This document shows positions 1-8,004 of a stretch of 39,798 bases of DNA, piece after piece. The notes under the pieces were generated by a model. It made no database searches. It saw nothing but the letters and a program-made list of their open reading frames with translations, and had not been told where the DNA came from. Origin of the DNA: Comamonadaceae bacterium (GTDB lineage Bacteria > Pseudomonadota > Gammaproteobacteria > Burkholderiales > Burkholderiaceae_C); the NCBI GenBank assembly GCA_013823655.1, contig PNMN01000002.1:1-39798 (forward strand), read 5' to 3'. Position 1 is the first letter of the stretch, and every line of letters begins with the position of its first letter. Made by a program: the position numbers and the translations under genes.

Positions 1-1
1 C

Positions 2-490
2 GTGCCGCCCTCAGAGCTGCTGAGAAAGGCCCTGGTGCAGGCGCTGGACACGCCCGCGGTGCAAAAACGGGCGGTGGCCGTCAGGCAGCCATGGAAGAGG
101 CCAAGCGACCGGACACGGCTTTGCCTGCGCATGGGGCAGGAGGAGGCTGCAGCCACGCTGGCGGCGGCAAAGCGGGCCGGGATGAGTCCTGGCGACTACG
201 TGGCCGGTCTGGTAGCGGGCGTGCCCGTGTTGATGAACGGGGGAGGGCGGTCAGACCACATCGCGGCGCTTACCGCCTCGAACGCCCACGTCTCCAACCT
301 CAGCCGCAACATCCACGCCCTCACGCGCTTCTTGAACTTGGCCAGCGTGGAGCAGGCGCGGGTCTACCGCGACATACTCGATACGCTGGACGGGGATGTC
401 CGGCGGCATCTGATGCTCGTGGCTGGCGTGCTGGCCAAATTGGGGAGGGCGGGGAGGTCAACGCGGCAAAGTGAATCCCGGCGGAGGTAG
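2..490 (+). CDS. MobC-like plasmid/ICE mobilisation (relaxosome) protein, probably 5'-truncated by the window edge
   Basis: The protein resembles relaxosome accessory proteins of the MobC type, which help a relaxase open the transfer origin of plasmids and integrative elements. The visible signs are the segment AAKRAGMSPGDYVAGLVAG, a small ribbon-helix-helix-like stretch, followed by a helical part with the asparagine-rich signature NLSRNIHALTRFLN, comparable to the NNLNQIARxLN signature of MobC. A GTG at position 2 could be the start, but the frame is open to the window edge, so the true start may lie outside. No relaxase follows within the window, although relaxase genes usually overlap or follow mobC, so the mobilisation locus looks incomplete. 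The family call is from memory of the signature and is moderately secure. Confidence 0.55.
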   Translation: MPPSELLRKALVQALDTPAVQKRAVAVRQPWKRPSDRTRLCLRMGQEEAAATLAAAKRAGMSPGDYVAGLVAGVPVLMNGGGRSDHIAALTASNAHVSNLSRNIHALTRFLNLASVEQARVYRDILDTLDGDVRRHLMLVAGVLAKLGRAGRSTRQSESRRR

Positions 491-1086
491 GTCGTCTTCG
501 TCGCAGATCGACCCACCGTCGTCAGCCACGCTTGAAAAGCAACGACTGATCTGCAGCGTGAGGAGCCAGTCGCTGCAGGCGGGCCTGCTAACGGTATGCG
601 CCACCAAGCCGACGTTTGGTTCGGCCACCTTCGACTGCAACCTGCTACGTCACGTAGCGAGCCATCTCGTTCACGATCCGAATCAGGTCGTGCAGCTGGG
701 TTCTTCCCCATGGCGGGTGCGCGCCTGCCTGCGCAACGCACAGGTCCTGCAACCACAGGGCATCGCCCGCCCATGCAGGTTCGCCATCGGGCCACAGTGC
801 TATTGGGAGCCTCTGAACCACAGCACTGAAATCACCAGCGTGACGAATCCATGCCTGCGTGCGTGCAGCCACCGGCTTGAGCCAAGTGCCCTTTATGCTT
901 TACGCGGGGGTCAGTTTGGACATCCATAACCGACGCCACGCAATGGGTTCGCTAGCTTCCAGCGCGGCCGCCGGTATCCGTCGCTGAGCTCAAGCTCTGC
1001 GAGCCAACGTGGTCTCCACCCCACGCGGGATAGGGGCAAAGATCGACATCCACCCAAAGACCTTCTTCTAGCGAGCGCCGTACAAC
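491..1086. other. Gene-poor stretch between the mobilisation gene and the three-gene module
   Basis: About 600 bases with no convincing gene. A plus-strand frame (471-929, beginning GTG and overlapping the end of the MobC-like gene) sits where a relaxase would be expected, but its translation shows no relaxase motifs. A minus-strand frame (645-872, 75 aa, with AWIRHAGDFSAVVQRLP) reads somewhat like a real protein and may be a remnant. I could not assign it. The stretch looks like decayed or recombined mobile-element DNA. Confidence 0.4.
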
Positions 1087-2580
1087 TCAGAGGTCGTAGC
1101 CAAAGGCCAGTCCCTCGAAATCGTCGATCAGCTCCTGCCTGACCGGACCCGCGGGCAGGGCATCCATCTGGGCGCGGGTCTGGCGCGCCGCACGGCGCAG
1201 GGCGTCCACGTCCTTGGCCTGCTGGAGGTGGGCGGTGAACTCCGCCCGGGTCAGCGCGGGTTCGGGGACCTTGGTTAGCGTGTCCTCGGCGCGCAGGATC
1301 GGCGAGACGACCGCCTTCTGCCCCCCGACCACCCCTGCCTCCAGGTCGCGGATCTGCTGGCGAAACACCTCGATCATCCGGCTGTTCTCCAACGGCAGGA
1401 GCGGCTGGAGGTTGTCGGGGTCGAAGATCGGCCTCAGGGCGTCGGTCGAGAGCGACCGGCTGCCGAGGAAGGTGTCGATGAAGCGGTCCCGCGCCTCGGC
1501 GAAGCCGATGTTCGCGTGGTCGAGGTCGATGCCGACGCGCACCGGCGGGCCGTCATGGGCGATCTCGACGAAGATGCGCCGCCCGCGCGAGGTGTCGTTC
1601 GCCGCCTTGAAACCGATCCCCAGCGCGGTGACCTCGCCCCGGAGCGCAGCCTGCTGCGGCGAAAGGAGCGCGTCGAGCCAGCGCTGGCGCATGGCGCCGA
1701 AATCCTGGCGGAGCGCGATGCGGAACCGGCGGCGGACCGCCTCCGTCCCGCCGGGCTCGGCCATGGCAAGGCCGATCAGCTCCACCATGTCCTGGCGGGT
1801 CGCCGCGTCGGGAAGCTGGCCCGCCGGGGTGGCGGCGATCCGCCCCTCGATCCGCTGCCAGAGCGTGCCCGCCCGCGCCCTCGCAGCACCATTGGCCGAG
1901 GCGCGGACGATGTCGAAGGCCGCCTGCGTCCCCCGCGCCGCCGCGCGCCGCGCGACATCCTCGAGAAAACCGGGCGCACCCCGCACCCCCTGCTGGCCGA
2001 GCAGGGTCCACATCCGCGCCTTCACCTCGCCCACGGCGCGGAAGATGGGCAGGTGGTCGGGCTTGCCCCAGCGGCGGAACGGCTTGTTGGAAAAGAAGAA
2101 GCCGAGCGCCACCCGGTGTTCGGGCAGAAGCCCAGAATTGTAGTAGCGCGCGAGGACGTCGCGCAGCGCCACCTTGGTCGCCTCGGGCACCGACGCATCG
2201 CGCACGAGGGCCGAGAAACGCGCGAACTGCGCCTTGCGCGCAAGCGCCGCGAGCTCCGAGGCGCTCGGCTCGGAGCCCTTCGCCTTTGGGGGCGTGCCAG
2301 GAGGCGCGGCACCCTTCGACCCGCCAGAGGCGGCCCGCAACAGGTCCGCCTCCTCCTCGACCAGCGCAGCCTTGCCCGCAAGGTGCAGGCGGCCCCGGTT
2401 TCGCGTGGCATAGGCCTCGAACACCGCCACGAGGTCGTCGAGCAGCTTGCGCCCCTCCTCGGGCGCGAGCGTCTTGCGCCGCGACAGCAGCGACCCGACC
2501 GCGTCGGCGACCGGTCGCGCAGCCGCGCCCGGCGGGTCGGTCAGCGCCGCGATCAGCCCCTTGATCGGCCCCTCCGCCAT
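1087..2580 (-). CDS. Unknown protein, third gene of the three-gene module (497 aa)
   Basis: I do not recognise this protein. It starts at the ATG at 2580 (MAEGPIKGLIAAL), which overlaps the stop of the upstream gene by one base (TGATG), so translation is probably coupled. The protein is soluble-looking, mostly helical and rich in Ala and Arg. A low-complexity linker lies near residues 90-115 (GGSKGAAPPGTPPKAKGSE). The tract LARYYNSGLLPEHRVALGFFFSNKPFRRWGKPDH is unusually aromatic and may be a structural core. No signal peptide, membrane helix or catalytic motif is evident. The frame stays open far upstream of 2580 only because of the high G+C; that 949-aa frame is not the gene. It is presumably co-expressed with the two genes upstream. 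Function unknown. Confidence 0.8.
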   Translation of the reverse strand: MAEGPIKGLIAALTDPPGAAARPVADAVGSLLSRRKTLAPEEGRKLLDDLVAVFEAYATRNRGRLHLAGKAALVEEEADLLRAASGGSKGAAPPGTPPKAKGSEPSASELAALARKAQFARFSALVRDASVPEATKVALRDVLARYYNSGLLPEHRVALGFFFSNKPFRRWGKPDHLPIFRAVGEVKARMWTLLGQQGVRGAPGFLEDVARRAAARGTQAAFDIVRASANGAARARAGTLWQRIEGRIAATPAGQLPDAATRQDMVELIGLAMAEPGGTEAVRRRFRIALRQDFGAMRQRWLDALLSPQQAALRGEVTALGIGFKAANDTSRGRRIFVEIAHDGPPVRVGIDLDHANIGFAEARDRFIDTFLGSRSLSTDALRPIFDPDNLQPLLPLENSRMIEVFRQQIRDLEAGVVGGQKAVVSPILRAEDTLTKVPEPALTRAEFTAHLQQAKDVDALRRAARQTRAQMDALPAGPVRQELIDDFEGLAFGYDL

Positions 2581-4301
2581 CAGCGGCTCACCTGGGCGAT
2601 CAGGGCGACCACGCTGATCGCGTCGATCACATGGGCGGTGGCGCCGTCGAGCACCACGTCCCCGAGCGTGCGCAGCCCGAGCTCGGCGATGCGGCCCGCG
2701 AGGTCGGCAAGCTCGGGCGCGATCCAGTACATCCGCTCCTCGGCCGCGATGGCGATGGACCCGAGTGCCGCCTGGTCGAGATAGTCGCGGATGTCGATCC
2801 CCGCCTCGATCGCCGCAAGCTCGAGGTCGATGGCCGCCGCGACATAGATCGATGCGCCGTCGGTGGGCAGGGCGAGCAGGAGGCCCGCGGCGGCGGTGAC
2901 GGCGGCGATGGTCTCGATGCGCGCCTTGCGGGCTTTGATGACGGCCTCCATGTGGCCGAACACCTCCTTGCGCGCGCGATTGGCCACGGTCCCGGGCACG
3001 CCCGCGCGTTGCAGGATGCGGATCTGGTCCGCGGACAGCGTGTCGAGAAACGCGCGCGTGCGGGGCGTGGTACTGGCCCCGGGCCGGTCCGGGGCCGGGG
3101 GCGGCGGGGCCGCGTCGAGCAGGCGGGCGAGGTCCGCGTCGAACTGCACATGCAGCGGCTGCTGCGCCCAGACCGCGCCGTGGCCCGCGTCGGCCTGGGC
3201 GATGATCTGCCCGACCCTCTCGGCGCCCGAGGCGGGCAGCGCCCGGTCCTCGGGCGGCGCGGGGGCAAGGCTGACATCGCGGAACACCCGCAGCGCCTCG
3301 AACCGCGCCAGTGCGTCCTTCGCCCCGGCGATGGCGCGGTGCATGGCGGCGATCACCTCCTCCTCGGCCGCGCGGACGGGCGTGGGCTCGCCGTCGCGCA
3401 TCTGGAGGGTGGGGACGGTGGTCTCCGGGCCGTAGCCTTCGGGCACCCCCGCCTGCCCCGGCGCCGTCGCCGCGCGCTTCGCGAGCCTGCGATAGGCCAG
3501 AAGCGCCACGGGGTGGCGCTGTTCCACCTCGGCCGCCAGCTGCTCGAAGAGAACCCGCCGTACCCGCATCTCGCGCGCATAGCGGTTGGCGAGCGCGATG
3601 TTGGCCTTCGTCGGGCGCAGGTTCTGGATGGCGGGCAAAGTGAACCGCACGATGGCGCTGTACTGCTTCCAGCGGGCGGCGAGCCTCACCGTGTCGGCCA
3701 GCACCGCCTCCCGCAGGGCGGGATCCGCGGGGGCGAGCGACAGGGCGGCCGGATCGATCTCGCCCGTCGGATCGGGCTTCCGGGCCGGATCGGCGGTGGT
3801 GACCACCACATAGTCGGCGGTCCACCAGCGCGTGAGATCGGCGGTCCGGTCGGCAAAGCGCGCGGCGGCATAGGCGAGCAGGGCGGCCTCGTACCGGCCG
3901 AGGACCGTCGTCTCGACCGCGACGAGCTCGGCCCAAGTGCGGCGGCAGTGGGCCTGGGCCTGGCGCACCCGTGCGAGCATCGCGTCGGATTCGTCGGGCT
4001 GGCCCTGGTCGCGGTCGAGCGCGCGGAAGATCCGGCCGAGATCCTTGGTCGTCTCCTTCTCGCGCCGCCGCAGCCTTTCCCAGAAAAGCCGCACCGTCGC
4101 CTCGCCGCAGCCGACATAGAGCCGCCAGACGAGCTGCTTGACCCCTGCATAGTCGGGGGGGACCAGCACTGCGTCGGAAAGTCCCTGGAACGCGACGTCG
4201 ATCCGCAGCTCCGGCGCGCCCGGCGCGGGCTGGTGGGCCGCAGGCCGCCAGAGCACGCCCGCCGCCCCGACCGTGCCGCTGGGATCTCCCCCGATACCCA
4301 T
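2580..4301 (-). CDS. Unknown protein, second gene of the three-gene module (573 aa)
   Basis: No family recognised. The ATG at 4301 (MGIGGDPSG) is chosen because it lies 16 bases after the stop of the upstream gene with a G-rich ribosome site in between. The longer 630-aa frame would overlap the neighbour and begins with low-complexity sequence. The N-terminal two thirds are charged and helical (WRLYVGCGEATVRLFWERLRRREKE). The middle has Pro/Ala-rich linkers (DAAPPPPAPDRPG). The last ~110 residues contain two weakly hydrophobic helices (from about residue 462: IETIAAVTAAAGLLLAL, then IYVAAAIDLELAAIEAG) and a hydrophobic C-terminus ending SVVALIAQVSR. Those helices could contact a membrane or pack in an oligomer. 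The one-base overlap with the next gene suggests a fixed stoichiometry. Function unknown. Confidence 0.8.
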   Translation of the reverse strand: MGIGGDPSGTVGAAGVLWRPAAHQPAPGAPELRIDVAFQGLSDAVLVPPDYAGVKQLVWRLYVGCGEATVRLFWERLRRREKETTKDLGRIFRALDRDQGQPDESDAMLARVRQAQAHCRRTWAELVAVETTVLGRYEAALLAYAAARFADRTADLTRWWTADYVVVTTADPARKPDPTGEIDPAALSLAPADPALREAVLADTVRLAARWKQYSAIVRFTLPAIQNLRPTKANIALANRYAREMRVRRVLFEQLAAEVEQRHPVALLAYRRLAKRAATAPGQAGVPEGYGPETTVPTLQMRDGEPTPVRAAEEEVIAAMHRAIAGAKDALARFEALRVFRDVSLAPAPPEDRALPASGAERVGQIIAQADAGHGAVWAQQPLHVQFDADLARLLDAAPPPPAPDRPGASTTPRTRAFLDTLSADQIRILQRAGVPGTVANRARKEVFGHMEAVIKARKARIETIAAVTAAAGLLLALPTDGASIYVAAAIDLELAAIEAGIDIRDYLDQAALGSIAIAAEERMYWIAPELADLAGRIAELGLRTLGDVVLDGATAHVIDAISVVALIAQVSR

Positions 4302-4317
4302 GCCGGCCGCCCCCGCC

Positions 4318-7059
4318 TCAGGGTGGCGAGGGCTGGGACTGCGCGATCTCGATCTGCGGGCGCCGGTCCACGGGGTCGTCGAAAAGCTTCGCCCCGAGCC
4401 GCTCGACAAATCGCTTGGACTCGAGCTCGGCCTGCTCGGCCAGGGCGGTCTGGCGGCGCAGGTCCGTAGCACGGCTCTGCTGCAGGTAGGGCTCCAGCAG
4501 GTCGCAGCCGTCGAGGCGCGCCTGCAGTGTGACGCCCGGCACGGGCAGGGTCATCTCGGCCGTGGCGGCGGCGTTCTCGGTCTTGCGGATCGCCTCCAGG
4601 AACTCCACCCCGCCGGGGATTTCGGCCACGTTCATCTCCACCGCGATCTCGTCGCCGACGAAATCGAGCACCCGGGGCGTGGCGAAGGTAATGTTGCTGC
4701 CGAAGATGCCGAGGAACCGCATCCGGTCCGTCGGGTTGAGCGCGTTCCAGATCGCCGAGCGGAAGAGCGCCTTGTTGAGCGTGAGATAGGCCGCGAGCGC
4801 ATCCACATCCACTGACGCCTTCGCCAGCGCCTCGGGGCTGAACTCCGCCGCCTCGGACCGCCGGGGGCGCGGGGCTTGCCCCTCGGCCTTGGGCGCCTCG
4901 CCGCCCGTGGCAGGGGGCGGGGGCTGGCGGCGGGCCTCCTCGGTCTCCTTCCACTGCTCGTAGGCCGAGGTCAGGCGCTGGAACGCAGGCTCGAACCCGA
5001 GGCTGTCGAAGCCCGCATAGGGGATCATGAAGGGCAGGTTGGCGCGGAACTTCACCACTTGCTCGGCCAGGAACGCGGTCACCTGGGCACCGAGCGAGCC
5101 GTAGGCGACCGCGCCGTTCAGGACGTTGGACACCTGCGGGTTCGAGCCGCGCACGAGCTGCCCGGCCCAGTCCAGGCTGTTCTCCGACTGCCGGACGAAA
5201 TCGTTGCAGATGTACCAGAAGGGCGAGGCGACCCGCTCCATCACCACCTGGCGGAAGAGATAGGCCTGCCAGTCCCGGCGCAGGTCCGCCTGGGTCTGGG
5301 CATCGGCGTCAAGATAGCCCGGGGTCACCGCCGGGATACCCACCCGCTGGCTCAGCGGCACGCCCGAGGCGGCGTTGAGCCGGGCGATCACATCGCGCAC
5401 CTGCCCCAGTGCCGCGATCACATCCGTCTCGTAGGGGTTGCCGGAGGCTGCGGGCGCCGTGCTTCCCTCGGCCTTCGGCGTCTCGCACACGCAGGCCGCA
5501 TCGCAGGAATACTGGCAGATCCGGTTCCAGGCGAGAAAGGTCCGTGCGGCGTCGAAGCCCCCCTTCACCCGCGCAGGCACGAGGTCGTAGATCATCCCCT
5601 CGAGCGCGAGCAGCGCATGGCAGCGCACCTTCGTGTCGGGGTCGGCGAGGCTCGCCAGGAAATCGACGCACGGGTAGAGCACGCAGAGCACCGCCCGGTC
5701 GAAGCGGTAGCGTGTCGTGACGTCAAAGCCCGCCAGCACCTCGAACGCGTCGAAATTCAGGATCCGGCCCGTGTTGGGGTTGGTGATGCGCCGGGTAGAT
5801 CGGTCCTCGCGCCCGAACTCCGCCGCCTCGCTCACCTTGGTCTGGACCGAGGACTTGATCCGGCTCGCGGCCTTCTCCGTCGCCTCGTTCACCGACTGGA
5901 CGGTGTTGCGCCGCGTCGTCTCGGACTGGCTCGACAGGCTGAAATTCGTCCCCATCGACAGGCCGATCTGGGGCACCGCGACGGAGAGGTTGGCGCCGAA
6001 GGTCCAGCCGTTCGTCTCCTTGGCCTCGCGCAGCGCGTCGCGGGTGACCTTCTGGGTCGCGATGCTCTCGGAGGTGCTTTCCTGCTCGAAGCTGCTCGTG
6101 CTCTCCGACGCGGTCTTGCGGCGGTCCCAGCTGAACACCTCGAGCGTCATTTGCTCCTGGGGCGCGAGCGAGAAGGTGTTGACCAGCATCCCCCGCGCGT
6201 AGCCCTTCAGCTGCCAGACCTGCTCGATGGGGACGTGGAGGAGGATGCGCCGGTTCAAGGTCTGGCGCGCCTCGGTGGCGCCCACCCGCTCGCGCGACAG
6301 GACCATCCCGGCGGTCACCCGGCCGTCGGCATCGGCGGCGACCGACGCGCTGCGCCGGACCAGGGGCCCCGACACCTCGACCAGGATGTCCACGTCGTCG
6401 GTGCTGTCGGGCAGCTGCGCGCGCGCCGTGACATAGCCGTCGCGTAGCGCCGCCTGGCGGTCATCGTCGCTGAGGTCGAGCTTGAGCGTGCCCAGCCCCT
6501 CGACCACCACGCCTCGGGCGGGGGTCAGGGCGGCGAGGTCCTGTGGGGTGAAGCGGATGCGCTGGGGCAGATCGCACTTGGAATTGACCAAAGGCACGAG
6601 TTCGAGCTCGGCGGGCCGTCCCATGTTGTCCACGAAGGTGCCCCGCACCGACCGCCCGGCCTTGAGGTCGTCGGCGACGTCGCCTAGGCCCGCCAGCGCA
6701 TAGCGCTTACTGCCCACCGCCACCTCGCCCGCCGACAGAACGCGAGCCACATCGGCGATCTCCACCCGCTCGGGCAAGTCGGGGCTGCTGTCCACCGGAT
6801 CAGGCCAGGCGCCGACGAAGGGCGAGACGTCGCGCCTGATCTCGGCCATCAGGGTCGGCCCGTCGAGCCCCGCGGCCCGCAACGCCTTGAGATAGCCGGG
6901 GTTGGCGACATCGACCGGGATCCCGATCTCGCGCCGCTCGCCATCTTCGTCGATGCGAAGCTCGACAAACTGGTGGAAGGCGTACGTCTCCAATACGTCA
7001 CCGACGGGCAGAGGTTCGTTACAGTTGGGAAAGCCGTTCAGGAGCGAAAATGTGGCCAT
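4318..7059 (-). CDS. Unknown large protein, first gene of the three-gene module (913 aa), with a Ser/Thr-rich amphipathic segment
   Basis: I cannot name a family. It starts at the ATG at 7059 (MATFSLLNGF), with GAGGA about ten bases upstream. There is no signal peptide. Residues ~1-260 look like mixed beta domains. Residues ~265-310 (RILLHVPIEQVWQLKGYARG) lead into a Ser/Thr/Glu-rich amphipathic region (~315-420). In its middle is the glycine-containing, alternating segment GWTFGANLSVAVPQIGLSMG (351-370), resembling in character the membrane-insertion hairpins of beta-pore-forming proteins; this is inference only. A cysteine cluster CQYSCDAACVC lies near 515-525, and a Pro-rich linker (ARRQPPPPATGG) precedes a helical C-terminal third. 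It heads an operon with the two genes below it. Pore former, surface or injection-particle component, or defence protein are all open possibilities. Confidence 0.8.
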   Translation of the reverse strand: MATFSLLNGFPNCNEPLPVGDVLETYAFHQFVELRIDEDGERREIGIPVDVANPGYLKALRAAGLDGPTLMAEIRRDVSPFVGAWPDPVDSSPDLPERVEIADVARVLSAGEVAVGSKRYALAGLGDVADDLKAGRSVRGTFVDNMGRPAELELVPLVNSKCDLPQRIRFTPQDLAALTPARGVVVEGLGTLKLDLSDDDRQAALRDGYVTARAQLPDSTDDVDILVEVSGPLVRRSASVAADADGRVTAGMVLSRERVGATEARQTLNRRILLHVPIEQVWQLKGYARGMLVNTFSLAPQEQMTLEVFSWDRRKTASESTSSFEQESTSESIATQKVTRDALREAKETNGWTFGANLSVAVPQIGLSMGTNFSLSSQSETTRRNTVQSVNEATEKAASRIKSSVQTKVSEAAEFGREDRSTRRITNPNTGRILNFDAFEVLAGFDVTTRYRFDRAVLCVLYPCVDFLASLADPDTKVRCHALLALEGMIYDLVPARVKGGFDAARTFLAWNRICQYSCDAACVCETPKAEGSTAPAASGNPYETDVIAALGQVRDVIARLNAASGVPLSQRVGIPAVTPGYLDADAQTQADLRRDWQAYLFRQVVMERVASPFWYICNDFVRQSENSLDWAGQLVRGSNPQVSNVLNGAVAYGSLGAQVTAFLAEQVVKFRANLPFMIPYAGFDSLGFEPAFQRLTSAYEQWKETEEARRQPPPPATGGEAPKAEGQAPRPRRSEAAEFSPEALAKASVDVDALAAYLTLNKALFRSAIWNALNPTDRMRFLGIFGSNITFATPRVLDFVGDEIAVEMNVAEIPGGVEFLEAIRKTENAAATAEMTLPVPGVTLQARLDGCDLLEPYLQQSRATDLRRQTALAEQAELESKRFVERLGAKLFDDPVDRRPQIEIAQSQPSPP

Positions 7060-7150
7060 CTGAGAAGGTCCTCATCAACAACTGTGCCGCGCGGGGCGAG
7101 CGACCATCTTCTGACGGTAGGGGCATGGTAAGTGTCCGATGGTGAGGCAG

Positions 7151-7178
7151 ATGATAGCTATTTCGTCAGTCGCGTCAA
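7151..7178 (-). promoter_or_regulatory. Sigma70-like promoter for the three-gene module
   Basis: On the minus strand TTGACG (7173-7178) and TATCAT (7151-7156) are separated by 16 bases. Each matches the -35/-10 consensus at five of six positions. The start would fall near 7144, leaving a leader of about 85 bases before the ATG at 7059. It is the only good promoter I see upstream of the operon. Confidence 0.5.
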
Positions 7179-7820
7179 GTCGCGCCGACGCGCCGCCCCA
7201 CTGGGGCACTGGCGCTGTGGGGTGCGAGCCTACCGGGTGTTGGGCCCGGTGCCGGGGGCCATGGACAACCAACCGCAGAGCTGCCCAAAGGCAGGTTTCG
7301 GCGCCCGCAGCCATTCGCACGATAATCCTGACCGGCTGCAAGCAGCCTTGAACGGGTACTCACCAGCGAGTGACAAGTTTGCAGCGATTCAGAATGGTGG
7401 CCTTCTGATCACCTGAAATGTGCAACGGTTTCGCAGCGGACTGATTCGCGAGGATGTGCGTCGGTAAATAGCTGATCGACTAGCCAGCAACGCTTCCCGA
7501 AAACTATCATCGCCCCAGCAAAGCCCAGCTGTGAGCAAACGATTTTTGCGGCATTCAACGCTGGACGAGGCATGAAGGTGAGGCGCCAAACCTCCTGACA
7601 ACAGTACCGAAATAAAGAAGGTTGCGGCAATTCTTTGGTGTCGACGTCCCGACTGGATTCTCGGCTTGCAGAGGCTTTCAAAGCAGGACCTCGCCGTCGC
7701 CTACGCCAAGGTCTTCAAATGTGTCTATAGGTGACGACTCAGGGGCGCTGGGGAAAAATCCGGCAGGGTGATGTTCCCTTGAATATCAGGCAGTACAGAT
7801 GCCCAAAAGCCCGGTCGACT
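7179..7820. other. Non-coding stretch with no recognisable gene
   Basis: The composition is more A+T-rich than either side. Short frames exist (for example 7409-7681 minus, 90 aa) but none reads as a known protein or shares a clear ribosome site. It marks the border between the high-G+C module and the respiratory genes and may hold decayed coding sequence. Confidence 0.4.
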
Positions 7821-7848
7821 TCTGCCAAGTCACTGACAAGGTGGCAGA
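7821..7848. promoter_or_regulatory. Inverted repeat TCTGCCA-N14-TGGCAGA, candidate activator site upstream of cioA
   Basis: Perfect 7-bp arms (7821-7827 and 7842-7848) have half-site centres 21 bp apart, about two helical turns. The repeat lies about 105 bp upstream of the sigma54-like element at 7953, a normal distance for an enhancer-binding protein. The half-site TGCCA/TGGCA recurs upstream of the two other sigma54-like promoters in this window. Confidence 0.4.
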
Positions 7849-7952
7849 AATCAGCCAGTTCTGGCGTAAAAACTGTCTGGCACGGCGTTCGGTCAGCGGA
7901 CCTGACTCATGCAGACGTATGAATTGATTCACCTTTTCTGAATACGACCCGG

Positions 7953-7967
7953 TGGCATGGGTCTTGA
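7953..7967 (+). promoter_or_regulatory. Sigma54-like -24/-12 promoter for the cio operon
   Basis: TGGCATGGGTCTTGA carries the -24 GG and, ten bases later, a -12 GA, against the consensus TGGCACG-N4-TTGC. The expected start near 7979 leaves a leader of about 25 bases before cioA. The -12 dinucleotide departs from the usual GC, so this is tentative. The shared form TGGCAYG-N2-TC-TTG with the two other candidates strengthens it. Confidence 0.4.
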
Positions 7968-8004
7968 TGGGTGAAGTGCCTGCACACGGCACAAGGAACC
8001 CACC

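Noticed and set aside
645-872. 75-aa minus-strand ORF
   Set aside because: Reads partly protein-like but has no recognisable family, no clear ribosome site and no neighbours; noted only as a possible remnant.
1087-3936. The 949-aa reading of the third module gene
   Set aside because: Its first ~450 residues are Arg/Gly-rich shadow sequence of the second gene; the coupled ATG at 2580 explains the gene.
1214-6447. Long plus-strand ORFs (309, 422, 612, 523 aa) opposite the three-gene module
   Set aside because: They are antisense to three frames with coherent junctions and ribosome sites, have Arg/Gly/His-rich low-complexity translations and arise from very high G+C.
7409-7681. 90-aa minus-strand ORF considered as an IS or regulator fragment
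   Set aside because: No transposase or helix-turn-helix motif and no inverted repeats at its ends.
7881-7896. TGGCACGGCGTTCGG considered as a sigma54 promoter
   Set aside because: The -24 block is good but no TTG -12 element follows at the required distance; the element at 7953 is better placed.
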